Shown here piece by piece: positions 1-21,259 of a DNA stretch of 64,000 bases. Source of the stretch: Metridium senile (lineage: Eukaryota > Cnidaria > Anthozoa > Actiniaria > Metridiidae); NCBI GenBank assembly GCA_949775045.1, contig OX459097.1, positions 12,246,695-12,310,694 of the forward strand, given 5' to 3'. Numbering within the stretch: position 1 is the first letter of the stretch; each line of letters starts with the position of its first letter. The notes below the pieces were generated by a model. That model did no database searches, was not told the origin of the DNA, and worked only from the letters and a program-made list of their open reading frames with translations. The translations under genes were made by a program, and so were the position numbers.

Positions 1-317
1 AGAACACAATTGATAGTGGATCTATGAATTATGTTTGACAGTGAGAATTTTTTTTTTTTTAGGTTTTTGTAGTTTTAATGACTGACATTGCTTCTGAAAA
101 AGGATTTTTCAAGTTTAGAGTTTTATTTTGTTTGTTTGTTCCATTTATTGTGTTTTTCATTGTTCTTACTTAACCTTGTCATTTAATAATTTACTGTCCC
201 TTTTAAGATACATTTAAAAAAAGTTAGCCACAATAATATTGTCATTGCTTACTTACTCATAAACTTATAATAAGAACCTATTTTCTTACTTATATTCTCA
301 CTAAATGATTTCCTTAT

Positions 318-1116
318 AGCCTCCATAGCAGTCTCTCCGAGGGGGCTTGGGGCGAGAAGAGAATGAGGGCCTGCAGACAAGACCCGTTTTTTTGGTTATT
401 ATGCGGTTATCCAGTGGCCGCAGAATTTTCATTGGTCGATACCATGTATGTCAATCATCAGTATGCAAAGTTCTCAATTGATTGGTTGCTAAGTCGCAAT
501 AGGAGGTTAAAAATAGAACTTCTGTGGGAATATTTGTCTTCACAGACGTTATTGATAACAGAATGAAATCAAATTATATGTTTTAAAAGTTATTTCATGT
601 TGAATTATAAATGCAATCTGTTCAATTATACATTTAATTGTATATATCATAGCTTGATCAATCCACTGGTAGGAAATTTTTTTTCATAGACATGAAAGAT
701 TAGAAGGATTTTAGAGAATATAGCGAGCCAGTTGAAGCAAGTTGAAGTAAAATCACAGTTGTTATTTAGGGGTCAATGATTACACATTTCAAGTCAAGAA
801 TAATTACAGATCACGCAAAGAATTCTGAGAAATCTAGCTACGACAACAGTTCTTCATGATTAACTTTCCTTACACCGTATTTAGGTGGTTAAAATTAGCA
901 ACTGTACTGATATATTTTTGTTGGGAATCGACCATTATTCGACCGGTCAATCGCTCTCTCAAATTTACTTTCTCGATTTCCGGTCAATTTTGATTGGATT
1001 GTTTTTGACAGTGATATTTAACAGGATTGAATTTTAATTAGGGGGCGGATAATCAAAAAACCAGGTCTTGCCTGCAGGCCCTCATTCTCTTGACGGAGGG
1101 ACTGCTATGCAGGCTA
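318..1116. mobile_element. Non-autonomous TIR element with 10-bp target duplication
   Basis: The two ends are inverted copies: TAGCCTCCATAGCAGTC at the left and the reverse complement of TAGCCTGCATAGCAGTC at the right, continuing inward with a shared GAGAATGAGGGCCTGCAG block. The direct repeat ATTTCCTTAT lies at 308-317 and 1,117-1,126, as expected of a target-site duplication. The only open frame inside (363-566) matches nothing I recognise and overlaps the terminal repeat. A duplication of this length suggests a hAT-like or similar superfamily, but the superfamily is inferred only. Confidence 0.8.
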
Positions 1117-1171
1117 ATTTCCTTATTATAACACTTACTTACTTACTTACACATTAATACAAAAAGATATA

Positions 1172-1457
1172 GACTCATTTCAAAAAACGTTGTCGCATCT
1201 TAAGCAAGAAAGATCAAGCCAAGACCAAAATGAATGCTGGTTTTGTGATGGTGATGTATTGAAATCAGAATTGTTATCAGTAAAATTGATTGTATTAAAA
1301 CAATAGTTCATGCAAAATAGACACAATATTAGTCATTTAGAAAACAAGTCTGATTTCAATACATTGCTAGAGTTTACTAGCACAAAACCAGCATTCATTT
1401 CATTCTTGGCTTGATAACTTTTTGTTGCATAAGCTGGGACATTCTTTGAAATGAGTG
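1172..1457. mobile_element. Short inverted-repeat element (MITE-like)
   Basis: ACTCATTTCAAA near 1,172 recurs in reverse complement near 1,457. Inner blocks also pair: the CCAAGA...GAATGCTGGTTTTGTG region pairs with CACAAAACCAGCATTC near 1,380-1,400. The whole stretch could fold into a long imperfect hairpin. It has no coding potential. It lies downstream of the last visible GTF2B exon, probably inside the next intron. Confidence 0.6.
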
Positions 1458-1459
1458 TT

Positions 1460-1660
1460 AGTTAGTGAAATGAAGTAAGTTTACTTTAAGTCAGTCAGTC
1501 AGTAAGAAAGTAAATGAGTGAGAATTAGTCAGGTGATGCTTTGTAGTGTATACCTTAATTAAGTAAGTAAGCAAGAAAATTAGTTAGTATGTCAGTAAGA
1601 AAGTAAGTCAGTTGTTAAGTTAGTAAGTGACTTAGCAAGTACTAGTAAATGGGTTAGTAT
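1460..1660. repeat. Degenerate AGT-rich simple repeat
   Basis: Irregular runs of AGTCAGTCAGT, AAGTAAGT and TTAGTTAGT fill this stretch. It is low-complexity intronic sequence with no gene seen in it. Confidence 0.6.
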
Positions 1661-1683
1661 TAATAAGGCGATGCTCTGTTTAC

Positions 1684-4662
1684 CTGTGCTGATCCAACAC
1701 GTGATGGGTCACTTGTAGCCTTCTCATTACTAAATGTACGCCACTCTGATCCAACATCAACAACCCTATAAAAAAGATGATGTACATCTATTTAAAAAAA
1801 CATTGAATAATATACACCTAATGACTGGTCCCGAGGGAAACAGTTAATTTTGTTTTCCCGAGAATCTCAATGTTTCCCGAGGCTCCAGCCTCGGGAAACA
1901 TTGAGATTCGAGGGAAACAAAACTAACTAGTTTCCCGAGGGATCAGTCATTAAGCGTTTTGTTATATAGCTAATCATTTTAGACAAGTAAATTAAGAAAA
2001 TTTGAATTATTATTCAATGCGCTGGGCACTTGTATCCCGGTCGGGATACAGTTAGATTTAACTAATATCACGTGAGCATCTATCAACCAATGAGAATGCT
2101 CGTTATATAGTCAAAATGATTAGCTATATAACAATGCATACTGAATGCTGCATTCCAGGACCGAAAAAGGATTTTGGGTCATGTAATATTGTCTGAAGTA
2201 AACTACATAATAATTGATAGGTAATATAATGAAATTTGTAACACCGTAAAAAATGTTGACTTAACTTTACTGACGTTTCGAGCTTTAGCGACGTACCTAT
2301 CATTTATATCAAACACCGACGCAGCCTATACTAGTTTACTCACTAGTTTCCATTTACATAATAATTGTTTACTTTGATTTTTTAGTGCATTCGTTCCAAA
2401 CTAATTATTAACTAGCTTCATATAGGGAGCAGTTCGCTGTATGTTTACTTTTTATTTCAAATTGATAAGACCCACAGTGCCATTGGATCTTGCAATACAC
2501 TGATGCAGTATACAGTATTCAACAATAATATTGAAATATAGCTAATATATACTTATGCTGCACATCTCTAGCCTGCGTTACATCCGGAATATTCTTCGTA
2601 AGGTATATCCATCCCAATGCGCTTTATAATATCATTAGTTCTATTTGCAGCCATGCACATTACAATCATGACAAATCAATAAAAAATCATTATTAGAGCC
2701 AGGAAATGTTAGCCTTTCATTATGCTGCACATTTCTAGCCTGCGTTACATCTGGAATATTCTTTGTAAAGTATATCCATCCCAATGCGCTTTATAATATC
2801 ATTAGTTATATTTGCAGCCATGCACATTACAATCATGACAAATCAATAAAAAATCATTATTAGAGCCAGGAAATGTTAGCCTTTCATTTGTTAATGATTC
2901 CAAACTACTAAACCCTCTTTATCGTAGGCCATGTGGCTGCAATGTGCATCTTAAATATCATTCACAAACTCATTAACAATTCATGTGCATTTTAAAAAAG
3001 AAAAAATAACTCAAACTGTGGAGGAAGTTTTAAATCTCATAAAATTGAATTGAATTACCCTAACAATAACCAAAAACATAAACAAAAACATCAAATACAT
3101 GGTAGATTTAGAAGCTAAATTATCAATAAAGATGCAGATTTATGTTTTATCAGGTTTAAATAACCACAAGGCATTAGTTGTTTTAAACTCAGCTGATAAA
3201 ACACTCCTGCTCATTAGTTAAACATTTCTTCAAATAAACAGTACTTCTTTCATGCAATAACATCATGTCCTAGGCTTTGATGACAAAAACTATTACAGAA
3301 AACTAAAATTATTGGCACTGATTCAAAGGAACAATCATTTTTAAAATACATTGGGGTATTAAGGATAATCTAGGGAAATTTTCAATAAGAGCGAATTCTA
3401 ATGTGAATTCATTAGAAAAGTGTGTGGTGGCGGTCCAAAAGAGCATCAATTTTTTTGAATTTGTTTTGAACATCAACTTTTTATATGTAGTCCAGTCTGA
3501 AATGTCTGTACATTATGAAGGCTAATCAATACTGGTCAATAAGGTGGAAGAGGTTTTGATAAACAAAATATTGAATAAAAAAGTATTATTGAAGTTTGGA
3601 CATGGGAAAGTGGACATGTCCCATTAATAATATTTTGAACATAACCTTTGGACCAGTTCAAATACCACCCCTCCCCCTCTCACTATGAATTGGTAGCCAG
3701 GCCGCAGATATGTTTATGAAAAGATTTCTTGTTCTCGTCGACACAAGCAGCATTATATTCACGATAGTAAACCAACCAAAAAGGATTACAGTAGTAATAC
3801 CAAAAAGAAAAACGATTTGAATACAGAAAGAAAATATCCTGAAATACGTAATGGAAAACGCCAAGGTCATCGAAACATTTGAAAACAGTACGTACGTGGC
3901 ATGAAAGATAAATAGATTGTTTGCAAAAACCTGTTTAGTCTAAACCGATCGATAATTCGAGAACATATGATCACTGTACTGCCAGGAAATTTTCAATCGT
4001 TGTTGATTTGAAAAGGCCGTTCCAGGTTGGGATATTATGGCAGTACACAGTCGATTGTTTTGTTCGTGACAATCTTGATATTGAGTCGTTTAATTTACAT
4101 TCATATTATTCAATATGAATAAGGGATTTTTAACTGTAATAAAAGCTACAACATTAAACACGAAGTGTGTTCAATCAGCTTTCGTTGGTGAACATTCCAT
4201 TATTTACTGAATGCAACACAGTTTCCTGAACAAGAACCGGGACAAGAAATGGATCCCAAAAATGCCTTCCTTCATTTTAATTCCAAGTTACAGAAAATGT
4301 ATTAAAAATATTCATTAAACTCACGCATTTGGAAAGGGGAACTATAATATGATATCACTTTAAGGAAATATGGTTTTAAAATAGTTAATTTTACCTGTCT
4401 CCAACGACGAGGCCGCATTCTGAGCATATCATATCTCCAGCCCTGTAGTCCTCGATGAGAGGGGCCTCTGGATGATGGTGGCAAATCACAATCTTCTGTG
4501 ACGATGAACTGCAAAAAATCCATGGAAAAAACCTCTTAGAGAAATCAAAATACTATAAAATAACTAGTGAATAGTTTAGTTTCATGTTATTTATAATTAG
4601 CTCTGTAAAAACGGTGATTTCAAAGGGGTAAATAAACGACAAAGTTCTACGCACCTTGCCAT
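1684..4662 (-). CDS. GTF2B: Transcription factor TFIIB, first three coding exons (partial)
   Basis: TFIIB bridges TBP and RNA polymerase II in the nuclear pre-initiation complex. Exon 1 is 4,662-4,655 (ATG GCA AG, donor GTGCGT), exon 2 is 4,508-4,395 and exon 3 is 1,765-1,684. All acceptors are AG, donors are GT, and the phases join (2, 2, 0). The protein starts [12 protein letters not shown]. Exon 2 encodes the N-terminal zinc ribbon: a C-x2-H pair, the conserved [15 protein letters not shown] stretch (here [15 protein letters not shown]) and the second C-x2-C pair. It then gives GLVVGDR. Exon 3 gives [19 protein letters not shown], the B-reader segment. About 69 of the roughly 315 residues usual for TFIIB are visible. 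The cyclin-like core must lie beyond position 1. The ATG agrees with the short N-terminus of animal TFIIB. The 2.6-kb second intron carries repeats. Confidence 0.93.
1815..2135. mobile_element. Two adjacent inverted-repeat elements in GTF2B intron 2
   Basis: At 1,818-1,955 a near-perfect hairpin is built from GTTTCCCGAG-type blocks (left GACTGGTCCCGAGGGAAAC, right GTTTCCCGAGGGATCAGTC). Immediately after, GTTATATAGCTAATCATTTT at about 1,961 pairs with AAAATGATTAGCTATATAAC ending near 2,134. The two may be one nested element. A related hairpin using GAGGGAAACAGT is at 15,718-15,862. There is no coding capacity. Confidence 0.65.
2555..2889. repeat. Tandem duplication, 167-bp unit, two copies
   Basis: The block beginning ATGCTGCACAT at 2,555 is repeated almost identically from 2,722, with only a few substitutions. 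Near identity suggests a recent duplication inside GTF2B intron 2. Confidence 0.85.
2890..4394. other. GTF2B intron 2 remainder
   Basis: AT-rich sequence. The short open frame at 3,658-3,870 has no recognisable domain and no splice support. I see nothing further. Confidence 0.5.
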
Positions 4663-6267
4663 GATGGTATCGTTTTTCAGAATGGTTCAACGAAGCCGGC
4701 CGCCATTTTTATCTCTTTTCAACCGGAAATAGCCTCGCTTCGATGTGATGTTCTAACCGGAAATGATATTTGAGCCATTTCTATTTTTAGAAGGGGATAT
4801 TTTATGCATTCTCGGAAACACAAATCATTATTTCTGTTATTTAACCTTAGTAAAAGGGATTTTTTTTTAAATTAGATCTTGTTCTGTCTTGTTTGTAAAA
4901 GTAATATATTAAGGGATATGAACAAAATGCAACTGATTGTGAAATATGTTTTTTGAAATTCACGTGGCACACTATTTAACTCGTTTCCAAGAGATTTTAA
5001 AAACATCGAAATATATTCTAAAAAGAGAAAATGACTTGATATAAAGATTATGATTAATATAATATAAATGTATGTGTAAAATAAAATAAAATAAAATAAA
5101 TAAAATTAAATAAAAAAAAATTAAATAAAAAAATAAAATTAAATAAAATGTGATGCAATCGTAAAATATAATACTTGTTTGAAAAACTGATAAATAGAAA
5201 TATTTTAAGTAATCACTAATATGCTCTCTTGTAATAATTAAATAAATTAAAGTAAATATTTAAATATCGAAAAAAATATAAAATCAATAATATTGTTGTA
5301 TTATTATTATTATGATTTTGTGGATTTTGTGGCTTATACATTTCTCGAAATATTTTGATAACATTTTGTGTCTCAAACCAAGCTTGTGTTTTCAAATATT
5401 AATTTGTTTTTACTTGTTTTCTATTCATTATTCACTAGAGACATTGTTTTGAACAATGAGTAATACCAGTAGTTCTACCAGTGATATAACTGATAGACAC
5501 AGCGGTAAATGATCCAGCACAATCTTGTACCAAGGCCCGCGAACTTTTGGCCTGCGGCAAAGAACGAGAGCAGAGTTACGCGGGCGAGATAGCCTGCGAA
5601 GCCCCAGGCTCTTCAGCTAATTAAGCTCCCCTCCCCCTCCCTCCCCCTCTCCCAGAGCCAGCTATGCAGGCTAGATATTGGATCCAGCACAGCACACAAA
5701 TTTGACATTCGGTAGGGACACCAGAAAAAACTATGGAGTAGACGTCTTTCATCGCTTTTTTTCTCAAAAGGGAAACAAATATACAAAACTATAAGCTAAT
5801 GGTAGCTTCACAATATTACAAAGGTTTTGTACGGCAAAGGTTATGTACACGAAAATTCAAGTTTATATTTTCAGGGAATTTCTTATAAATCGACTCTGTA
5901 GTCCGAAATTCCTATGCCGTTCAGTACAACGGCAAATTTACCGTTGTGGGGAGGGGAGGAAAGGGAAGAAGAGGGGTGGGGATGTAACACACTTTAGAAT
6001 CACTACGATGAATAACTAACACGAAATATAGTATAACAAAATAAATGTATTTATTCAACATGCATATTTTACTAATGAGTTTTTATAAAATTATTATTTG
6101 TTGTTTCCATTTATAAGAAACAAAACCCCTTTGATTCAAGTAATACTCCAGTTTCGAATTGCCCGCACCATTTTGGAAGACCGCTGAATTTGTCAGTGCA
6201 GGCGCGAAATATTACATCGAAACGAGGTTTACCCTGTAGACATTAAGAATTGCAATGCAAACAAAAA
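4663..6267. other. Intergenic region between GTF2B and DGLUCY
   Basis: This holds the presumed GTF2B promoter immediately above 4,662. It also has a (TAAAA)n-like simple repeat at about 5,078-5,150 and a short pyrimidine-rich patch near 5,625-5,652. Flanking TAGCCTGC motifs (5,587 and, inverted, 5,665) suggest a small relic of the family at 318-1,116. A TTTATT at about 6,050 reads AATAAA on the minus strand and is a plausible DGLUCY polyadenylation signal. No gene is seen. Confidence 0.45.
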
Positions 6268-6687
6268 AGTCAGCCCCAGTTCACTCATGGTCAAAATTCA
6301 CTGTGAATGAACTGGGTACAACTCATATAATCAAACTGTCACTGTTACGTGAAGTAAACAAAACATATATTGCATCATATTAACATGACTGAGTTGCATA
6401 TGTCTTATATCTTGAAAGTCCCCCCCCAGTTCACTCTTTGTCAAAATTCACTGTGAATAAACTGGGTACAACTCATGTAATCAAACTGTCACTGTTACGT
6501 GAAGTAAACAAAACATTGCATCATATTAACATGACTGAGTTGCATGTGTCTTATATCTTGAAAGTCAGCCCCAGTTCACTCTTTGTCAAAATTCACTGAG
6601 AATGAACTGGGTACAACTCATGTAATCAAACTGTCACTGTTACGTGAAGTAAACAAAACATTGCATCATGACTGAGTTGCATGTGTC

Positions 6688-6704
<17 letters not shown>
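6268..6704. repeat. Tandem repeat, about 148-bp unit, three copies, at the DGLUCY 3' end
   Basis: Blocks starting GTCAGCCCCAGTTCACTC recur at about 6,270, 6,416 and 6,565. Each ends in GTCTTATATCTTGAAA. The third copy runs into the last coding exon of DGLUCY: its TTATATCTTGAA is the reverse complement of the codons ending in the stop at 6,690-6,688. The array therefore looks like a duplication of the gene's own 3' end and 3' UTR. Confidence 0.8.
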
Positions 6705-16752
<10,048 letters not shown>

Positions 16753-16805
16753 GGTTGATTTATACGGCAGTTCAAATACGTTTATCACACTTGCAAATTC
16801 TCCGC

Positions 16806-17040
16806 ACTGCACTGCAACACGAACAAAAGTAGGATGAGCTCCATTGTATCCACTAAAATACACTAAAAACGGCATTAGAGCTATAGTATTAGATATCAGG
16901 GATCCCTCGGGCGCCACGTCGACATAGCACCAAACTTCACTAACGTGAAGGTATACCGAAGTAAACAAAATAAATCAATCAATACTTACCTATCTTAAAG
17001 TAGAACAAAGCGTTATTCCTGTTTATAATATAGTTTGATT
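16806..17040 (-). promoter_or_regulatory. Putative DGLUCY 5' non-coding exon and promoter-proximal region
   Basis: Reading the minus strand, a strong donor TAG|GTAAGTATT sits at 16,990/16,989. A pyrimidine-rich acceptor (TTTTGTTCGTGTTGCAG) ends at 16,812, about 60 bases before the DGLUCY ATG at 16,752. This fits an untranslated first exon ending at 16,990 and a short intron. The transcription start would then lie within about 100 bp of the transposon end at 17,091. It is inferred from splice signals only. Confidence 0.45.
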
Positions 17041-17869
17041 ATAACGCGCGCTCTGATTGGTCCAAAACCGTGGTTTATTACACCGATAAACCACAGGCAG
17101 CCCAACTACTCCTTTCGAGGATTTTTTTATTTTTCAATAAAGATTCAATGGAAAAAAATGCGCGCGACTATTTTGGTTTCTTCGTTTGGCGCGCGCTTGT
17201 AGTCTTTGGGTTTCCTGTGGCGCGCTTGTACGTAGATTATGGGGTTCCTGTGGTCAATCCCGCGGGATAGAAGTATATATATTAGAGACCTTAAGCATGA
17301 GGACGAGAACGAAGTCGAGAACGAGTTTTTTTGAAATATATTTGTTGCGCATTCTCAAAGCCCCGTTTTCTTAGTCCGAAATGTGTTAATGAGTAAACTC
17401 GTGATGAAGTGAGAACTTATTTTAACAAAAATTCCATCGAGAACGAGTTAAAGACGGTCAACCGTGAAATCTCGTGGTGAAGACAACAACTTTTCTGCGA
17501 AAACTCGTCAGAGGAGGACGACTTCTTGTGAAGTGAGTATATATCTAAGATATGACTTCATTTTTCTTTATTCTTAACTAGCATACACAAAAGCCTATAT
17601 AATGACATTTTCGGATGTTAGAGTGGATTAATACGTACGTATTTGTGCGACTAAACCCGAGAGCCTCATGCACAGAATAAGAACATGTTCATTAACTACA
17701 TGGCTGTTATTCAATTTTAATTGTGTTTTTATTTATATAGACATAAACTGACATGGACAAAGACGACAAAAGGAAGCTTTCATATCGACAGTTTCGCTGT
17801 AGCTTTGTGCGTTGACTTGACACGCCACACGTGTGTTGTTACAATTGTTTCAGTCAGTGTATTTTTTTT

Positions 17870-17936
17870 TAGAAGAAGAAGAAGAAGAAGAAGAAGAAGA
17901 AGAAGAAGAAGAAGAAAAAGAAGAAGAAGAAGAGGA
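17870..17936. repeat. (GAA)n microsatellite
   Basis: About 65 bp of GAA units, slightly interrupted by AAA and GAG, lie inside the Harbinger remnant. They create an artefactual arginine-rich frame. Confidence 0.95.
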
Positions 17937-17950
17937 GAAGTCAGTTGTAA

Positions 17951-18157
17951 AGAGGGGATTCTCTGCATTACTTGCGCGAGAGTCTTGAACAGAGAGCCAC
18001 TGAAGCTGAAAAGGAAAGCAAACTAATAGAAAGGGAATTGGATTTACGAAAAGAAGAATTGAAACAACAAAGTGAGCAGCAAAAGGCGATGATAGAAATG
18101 TTCCAAAGCCAACAGCAACTCATGGCTGGGCTTCTACAAAATATGCTGGACAAATGA
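17951..18157 (+). pseudogene. C-terminal fragment of a Myb/SANT-like (trihelix) transposon accessory gene
   Basis: The frame ends with a coiled-coil rich in E, K and Q: EAEKESKLIERELDLRKEEL, then QSEQQKAMIEMFQ and a final LLQNMLDK. Such tails close Myb/SANT-like DNA-binding proteins that accompany Harbinger transposases. An in-frame stop at 17,948-17,950 bounds it, so a splice acceptor just downstream is assumed. The DNA-binding part is not present upstream, where the GAA run lies. The assignment is by composition and context only. Confidence 0.45.
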
Positions 18158-18236
18158 AAATGCATTTATACTGACTGAAGTAAAATTGTTATGTTTGAGA
18201 AACGCATGTATTGAATATACTATTACATGTTCTCAT

Positions 18237-18560
18237 AATAGAGCGTATTCACGCGTATAACCCACTTTTAAAATGCAAATGAGAATATGTGTAAAATAAT
18301 ATGTTAATTAGGTGTGTGTGTTATAAAAAATGCTTCAGTGAGTCGCGCTCTCGGCTACAAATAATCAATATAAAACATGATTGACAACGAAAACGTTTAG
18401 AGATTTACTCGAAACCACTTTTATCAATATTTTCCACAGTGCCTTGTGGCTCAAAGGAAAAAAATGAAAGCAAATAGCTACACGCACACCTCATTAACAT
18501 ATTAGTTCACACATATTCTCATTTGCATTTTAAAAGTGGGTTATACGAATACGCTCTATT
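18237..18560. mobile_element. MITE with AATAGAGCGTATTCACGCG end
   Basis: The left AATAGAGCGTATTC...GTATAACCCACTTTTAAAA block pairs with TTTTAAAAGTGGGTTATAC...GAATACGCTCTATT at the right. It is nested in the Harbinger remnant and has no gene. Confidence 0.85.
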
Positions 18561-18849
18561 GAGGGTTTAAAATACAAAACCGCAATTCATGCTACATACG
18601 TGTTATGATTAGATGATGTTTAGCTTTTAAATTGCCCCTGTAACCTATTCTTAGTCAGCTGGTTCAAACAAATATCAATATACATTGTAATTAATTTCAC
18701 AAAATAAAGTTGATTAAACAACTAGACAAATGATTTTATTTTGTAATTATTTGCACAATTTTGTTTGAAAAGTTTTTCACCGATCATTTTTCACTTTTAT
18801 TGAATAATATATATATTATTCAATAATAATATATAGCATTCAAATTTAT

Positions 18850-19089
18850 CTGGTAAGTCCAGAAGTTCTGCCATGCAGGTATTGAACATCAACTCTAACA
18901 AACCGAAAGTTATTCCAAGAATCAGCACTACTGACACTATTCAAGTCGAATCGATTGAAGTCTCCATGCATGGTTAAAATCATGGTTTTTTGGTTCGAAG
19001 TCGTCAAAAAGTACAAAAAACTCTTCGGGAGAAATGATGCCAGCATTATACGCCAGCAATAGGTAGTCTTGAACGTCCTTGAAAGACAT
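18850..19089 (-). pseudogene. PIF/Harbinger transposase N-terminal fragment, frameshifted
   Basis: Starting at the ATG at 19,089 the minus strand reads MSFKDVQDYLLLAYNAGIIS followed by PEEFFVLFDDF, typical of the first exon of cnidarian Harbinger transposases. The frame then shifts to give FDLNSVSSADSWNNFRFVRV and again to AELLDLPDKF, which are the next conserved blocks. At least two frameshifts and the missing DDE-bearing exons make it a pseudogene. Confidence 0.75.
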
Positions 19090-19444
19090 TCATTGGTGAT
19101 TTATCGATTCGACACGTGCAAGCAACAAGACGTTAAAATTATGTCAAATATGCAAATATAACATTCTCGTCATCAAACTCGTACTCTATGTGATCGTTCT
19201 CGTTCTCGTCTTCGTTCTCGTCCTCATGCTTAAGGTCTCTAATGACAAGGTATGAAACACGGTCACGTGATAAATCACAATTTCGCTATTATCTCATCAC
19301 CTAAAAGACGAATTAATGATTTTTCTACGAATATGTAAACAAATCATCTATCTCCAGATAACTTACCAGTTTGGGTCTTCAATCTTTATTATATGACGAG
19401 AATTTCCTCTTGGACGCTCAAACTCGCGATGGATCGATGTGTGC

Positions 19445-20671
19445 CCCAGGTAGCTGGGACACTTTTTCGTGAAGCGCTCGGGATTTTTCATTCGTTTGAC
19501 ATTCGTAGAGGTTTCGAGGAAGTCGTGAACTGTCGTGAATGCACGAATTTTTCCGAAATCTTGGCGAATTTTCGGAATATTTTTACCTAAAACTAAATAC
19601 TTCGTCCGTCGTAAAAGCTTTTTTTAAGGGATTTTCTTACACATAAATGGCCGAAATTACTTTAAACACCGAGCAAAGGAAAGTGGTTGACCGTGTAATG
19701 TGTGAACACAATGTTTTTATCAGTGGTAAAGCTGGTAGTACGGGGAAAACAATGTAGTTTGCAAGGTAATGAAACGATCGAGTTTGTCGTCAATAACATG
19801 TTTGTTGGCCGGTTCTTGTTGGGAAATCCCCGATGATTTTGGTCGTAATAATGAAGGATTTATTGACTAACAAACAAATCTAGACATCCTTTAACTTCAA
19901 GCAGATGATATTTACTCACTACTGACATCGACATTATGTGGCTGGTTTGAGTTGAGGATTGCTTGGCAATTTTTCAATCAAGTAAAATTCACGGCTAAAT
20001 TCGGACGAACAGAAATCGCCATGATAGTCAGGTAATCCTGCTTTGAACAAAAATGCATTGATGAATACTTAAGATATTGACTATAGTTATATCGTAAAGC
20101 ATCTGTTTTTGCAAGCTTATTTATTCAAGTGAATAATTTGTGTGCTAAACTTTGTCCGTTGGATGCCTTGTCATTCGGCATTGTTTAGAAATGTGAAATT
20201 GAACTTCACTTTCTTCACTGAACAGATATCTTACTTTATCCTTTGACATCAATAACCTAATTAGGCTGCTTTTTTGTACTCTTTTTAATTCAAAAACAAA
20301 ACTGTCAAATATAAACTTTTTTGATCTTTTTTCGCTCTTATTCAACAATAAAAGTGACTTTTAGAACTACCTGTTCTGTTTATGTGATGCATTGTTGTGT
20401 TGAGTGTTTTTGTTGTTTTTGCTTTGTTTATATCAGCTTTTTAACAAAAAGAAAATATTTACTCGACATTTTGAACGCCATTTTTAAAAAGTGAACAGGG
20501 AGCAAACACAACTTTTTCGCTGTTCCTCCGTCTATTTGTTTTGTTTTGTTTTGTGTTTTGTTGTAAAGACGTCATTCTATTTAATTTCGGAGACTGTTCG
20601 ACCTACTCTACGAATGTCAAACGAATGAAAAATCCCGAGCGCTTCACGAAAAAGTGTCCCAGCTACCTGGG
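19445..20671. mobile_element. TIR element carrying a PIF1-like helicase fragment
   Basis: CCCAGGTAGCTGGGACAC and a further ~45 bp (to GACATTCGTAGAG) at the left are matched in reverse complement at 20,612-20,671. The interior from 19,818 to 20,528 is present again, inverted, at 62,300-63,128. It is nested in the 4.4-kb element. Confidence 0.75.
19647..19757 (+). pseudogene. PIF1-like helicase N-terminal fragment
   Basis: The frame reads MAEITLNTEQRKVVDRVM then HNVFISGKAGSTGKT, closely matching the start and Walker A region of PIF1-family helicases. One residue appears inserted (GKAGSTGKT where GKAGTGKT is usual), and a TAG follows two codons later. A second block at about 19,925-20,032 (TSTLCGWFELR) might be a decayed next exon and ends at a GTAATC donor-like site. 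No further helicase motifs are seen. Confidence 0.6.
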
Positions 20672-20958
20672 ACACGGGTGAAAAACGCACGGCGCATGCG
20701 TAAGGAAAACAAAAGAGTAACTGAAGATTTTACGAAGGGTTTCGTGTTTTCTTGTGGTTATATATTAAGCGAATTTCTCTTGTATTATTTGACAAGGGAA
20801 AGAAAACAACTAATGTAATGTGTTAGGGAAATATAAGCACTAACTTTTCACGAACTTTCTTAACTTTTAAGATTTACCAAACGCCGGTAAATCTCCAATG
20901 GTTTTGTTGTAAACACGACCGTCTTCCGAGCGTGCGCAGTGCGTTTTTCACCCGTGTC
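20672..20958. mobile_element. MITE with ACACGGGTGAAAAACGCAC ends, copy 1
   Basis: ACACGGGTGAAAAACGCAC at the left pairs with GTGCGTTTTTCACCCGTGT at the right. The flank CTACCTGGG is present on both sides, suggesting a duplication of about 9 bp. It is nearly identical to copy 2, 13 bp away. Confidence 0.85.
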
Positions 20959-20969
20959 GCTACCTGGGG

Positions 20970-21259
20970 CGACACGGGTGAAAAACGCACGGCGCATGCG
21001 TAAGCAAAACACAAGACTAACTGAAGATTTTACGAAGGGTTCCGTGTTTTCGTGTGGTTATATATTAAGCGAATTTCTCTTGTATTATTTCACAAGGGAA
21101 AGAAAACAACTAATGTAATGTGTTAGGGAAATATAAGCACTAACTTTCCACGAACTTTCTTAACTTTTAAGATTTACCAAACGCCGGTAAATCTCCAATG
21201 GTTTTATTGTAAACACGACCGTCTTCCGAGCGTGCGCAGTGCGTTTTTCACCCGTGTCA
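20970..21259. mobile_element. MITE with ACACGGGTGAAAAACGCAC ends, copy 2
   Basis: It has the same ends and interior as copy 1 with only a few substitutions. ACCTGGGG flanks both sides. Two independent insertions side by side at the same short target, rather than one tandem duplication, fit the flanking repeats. Confidence 0.85.

Larger units (their letters stand above)
17281..19243. mobile_element. Decayed PIF/Harbinger element nested in the 4.4-kb element
   Basis: ATTAGAGACCTTAAGCATGA at the left pairs with TCATGCTTAAGGTCTCTAAT at the right, followed inward by GAGGACGAGAACGA and its inverse. It carries remnants of the two genes typical of PIF/Harbinger. One is a transposase N-terminus (minus, 19,089-18,850). 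The other is the C-terminal coiled coil of a Myb/SANT-like partner (plus, to 18,157). The central transposase exons are gone. Confidence 0.75.

Noticed and set aside
17721..18026. Arginine-rich 101-codon protein
   Set aside because: It is created by the (GAA)n run inside a decayed Harbinger element.
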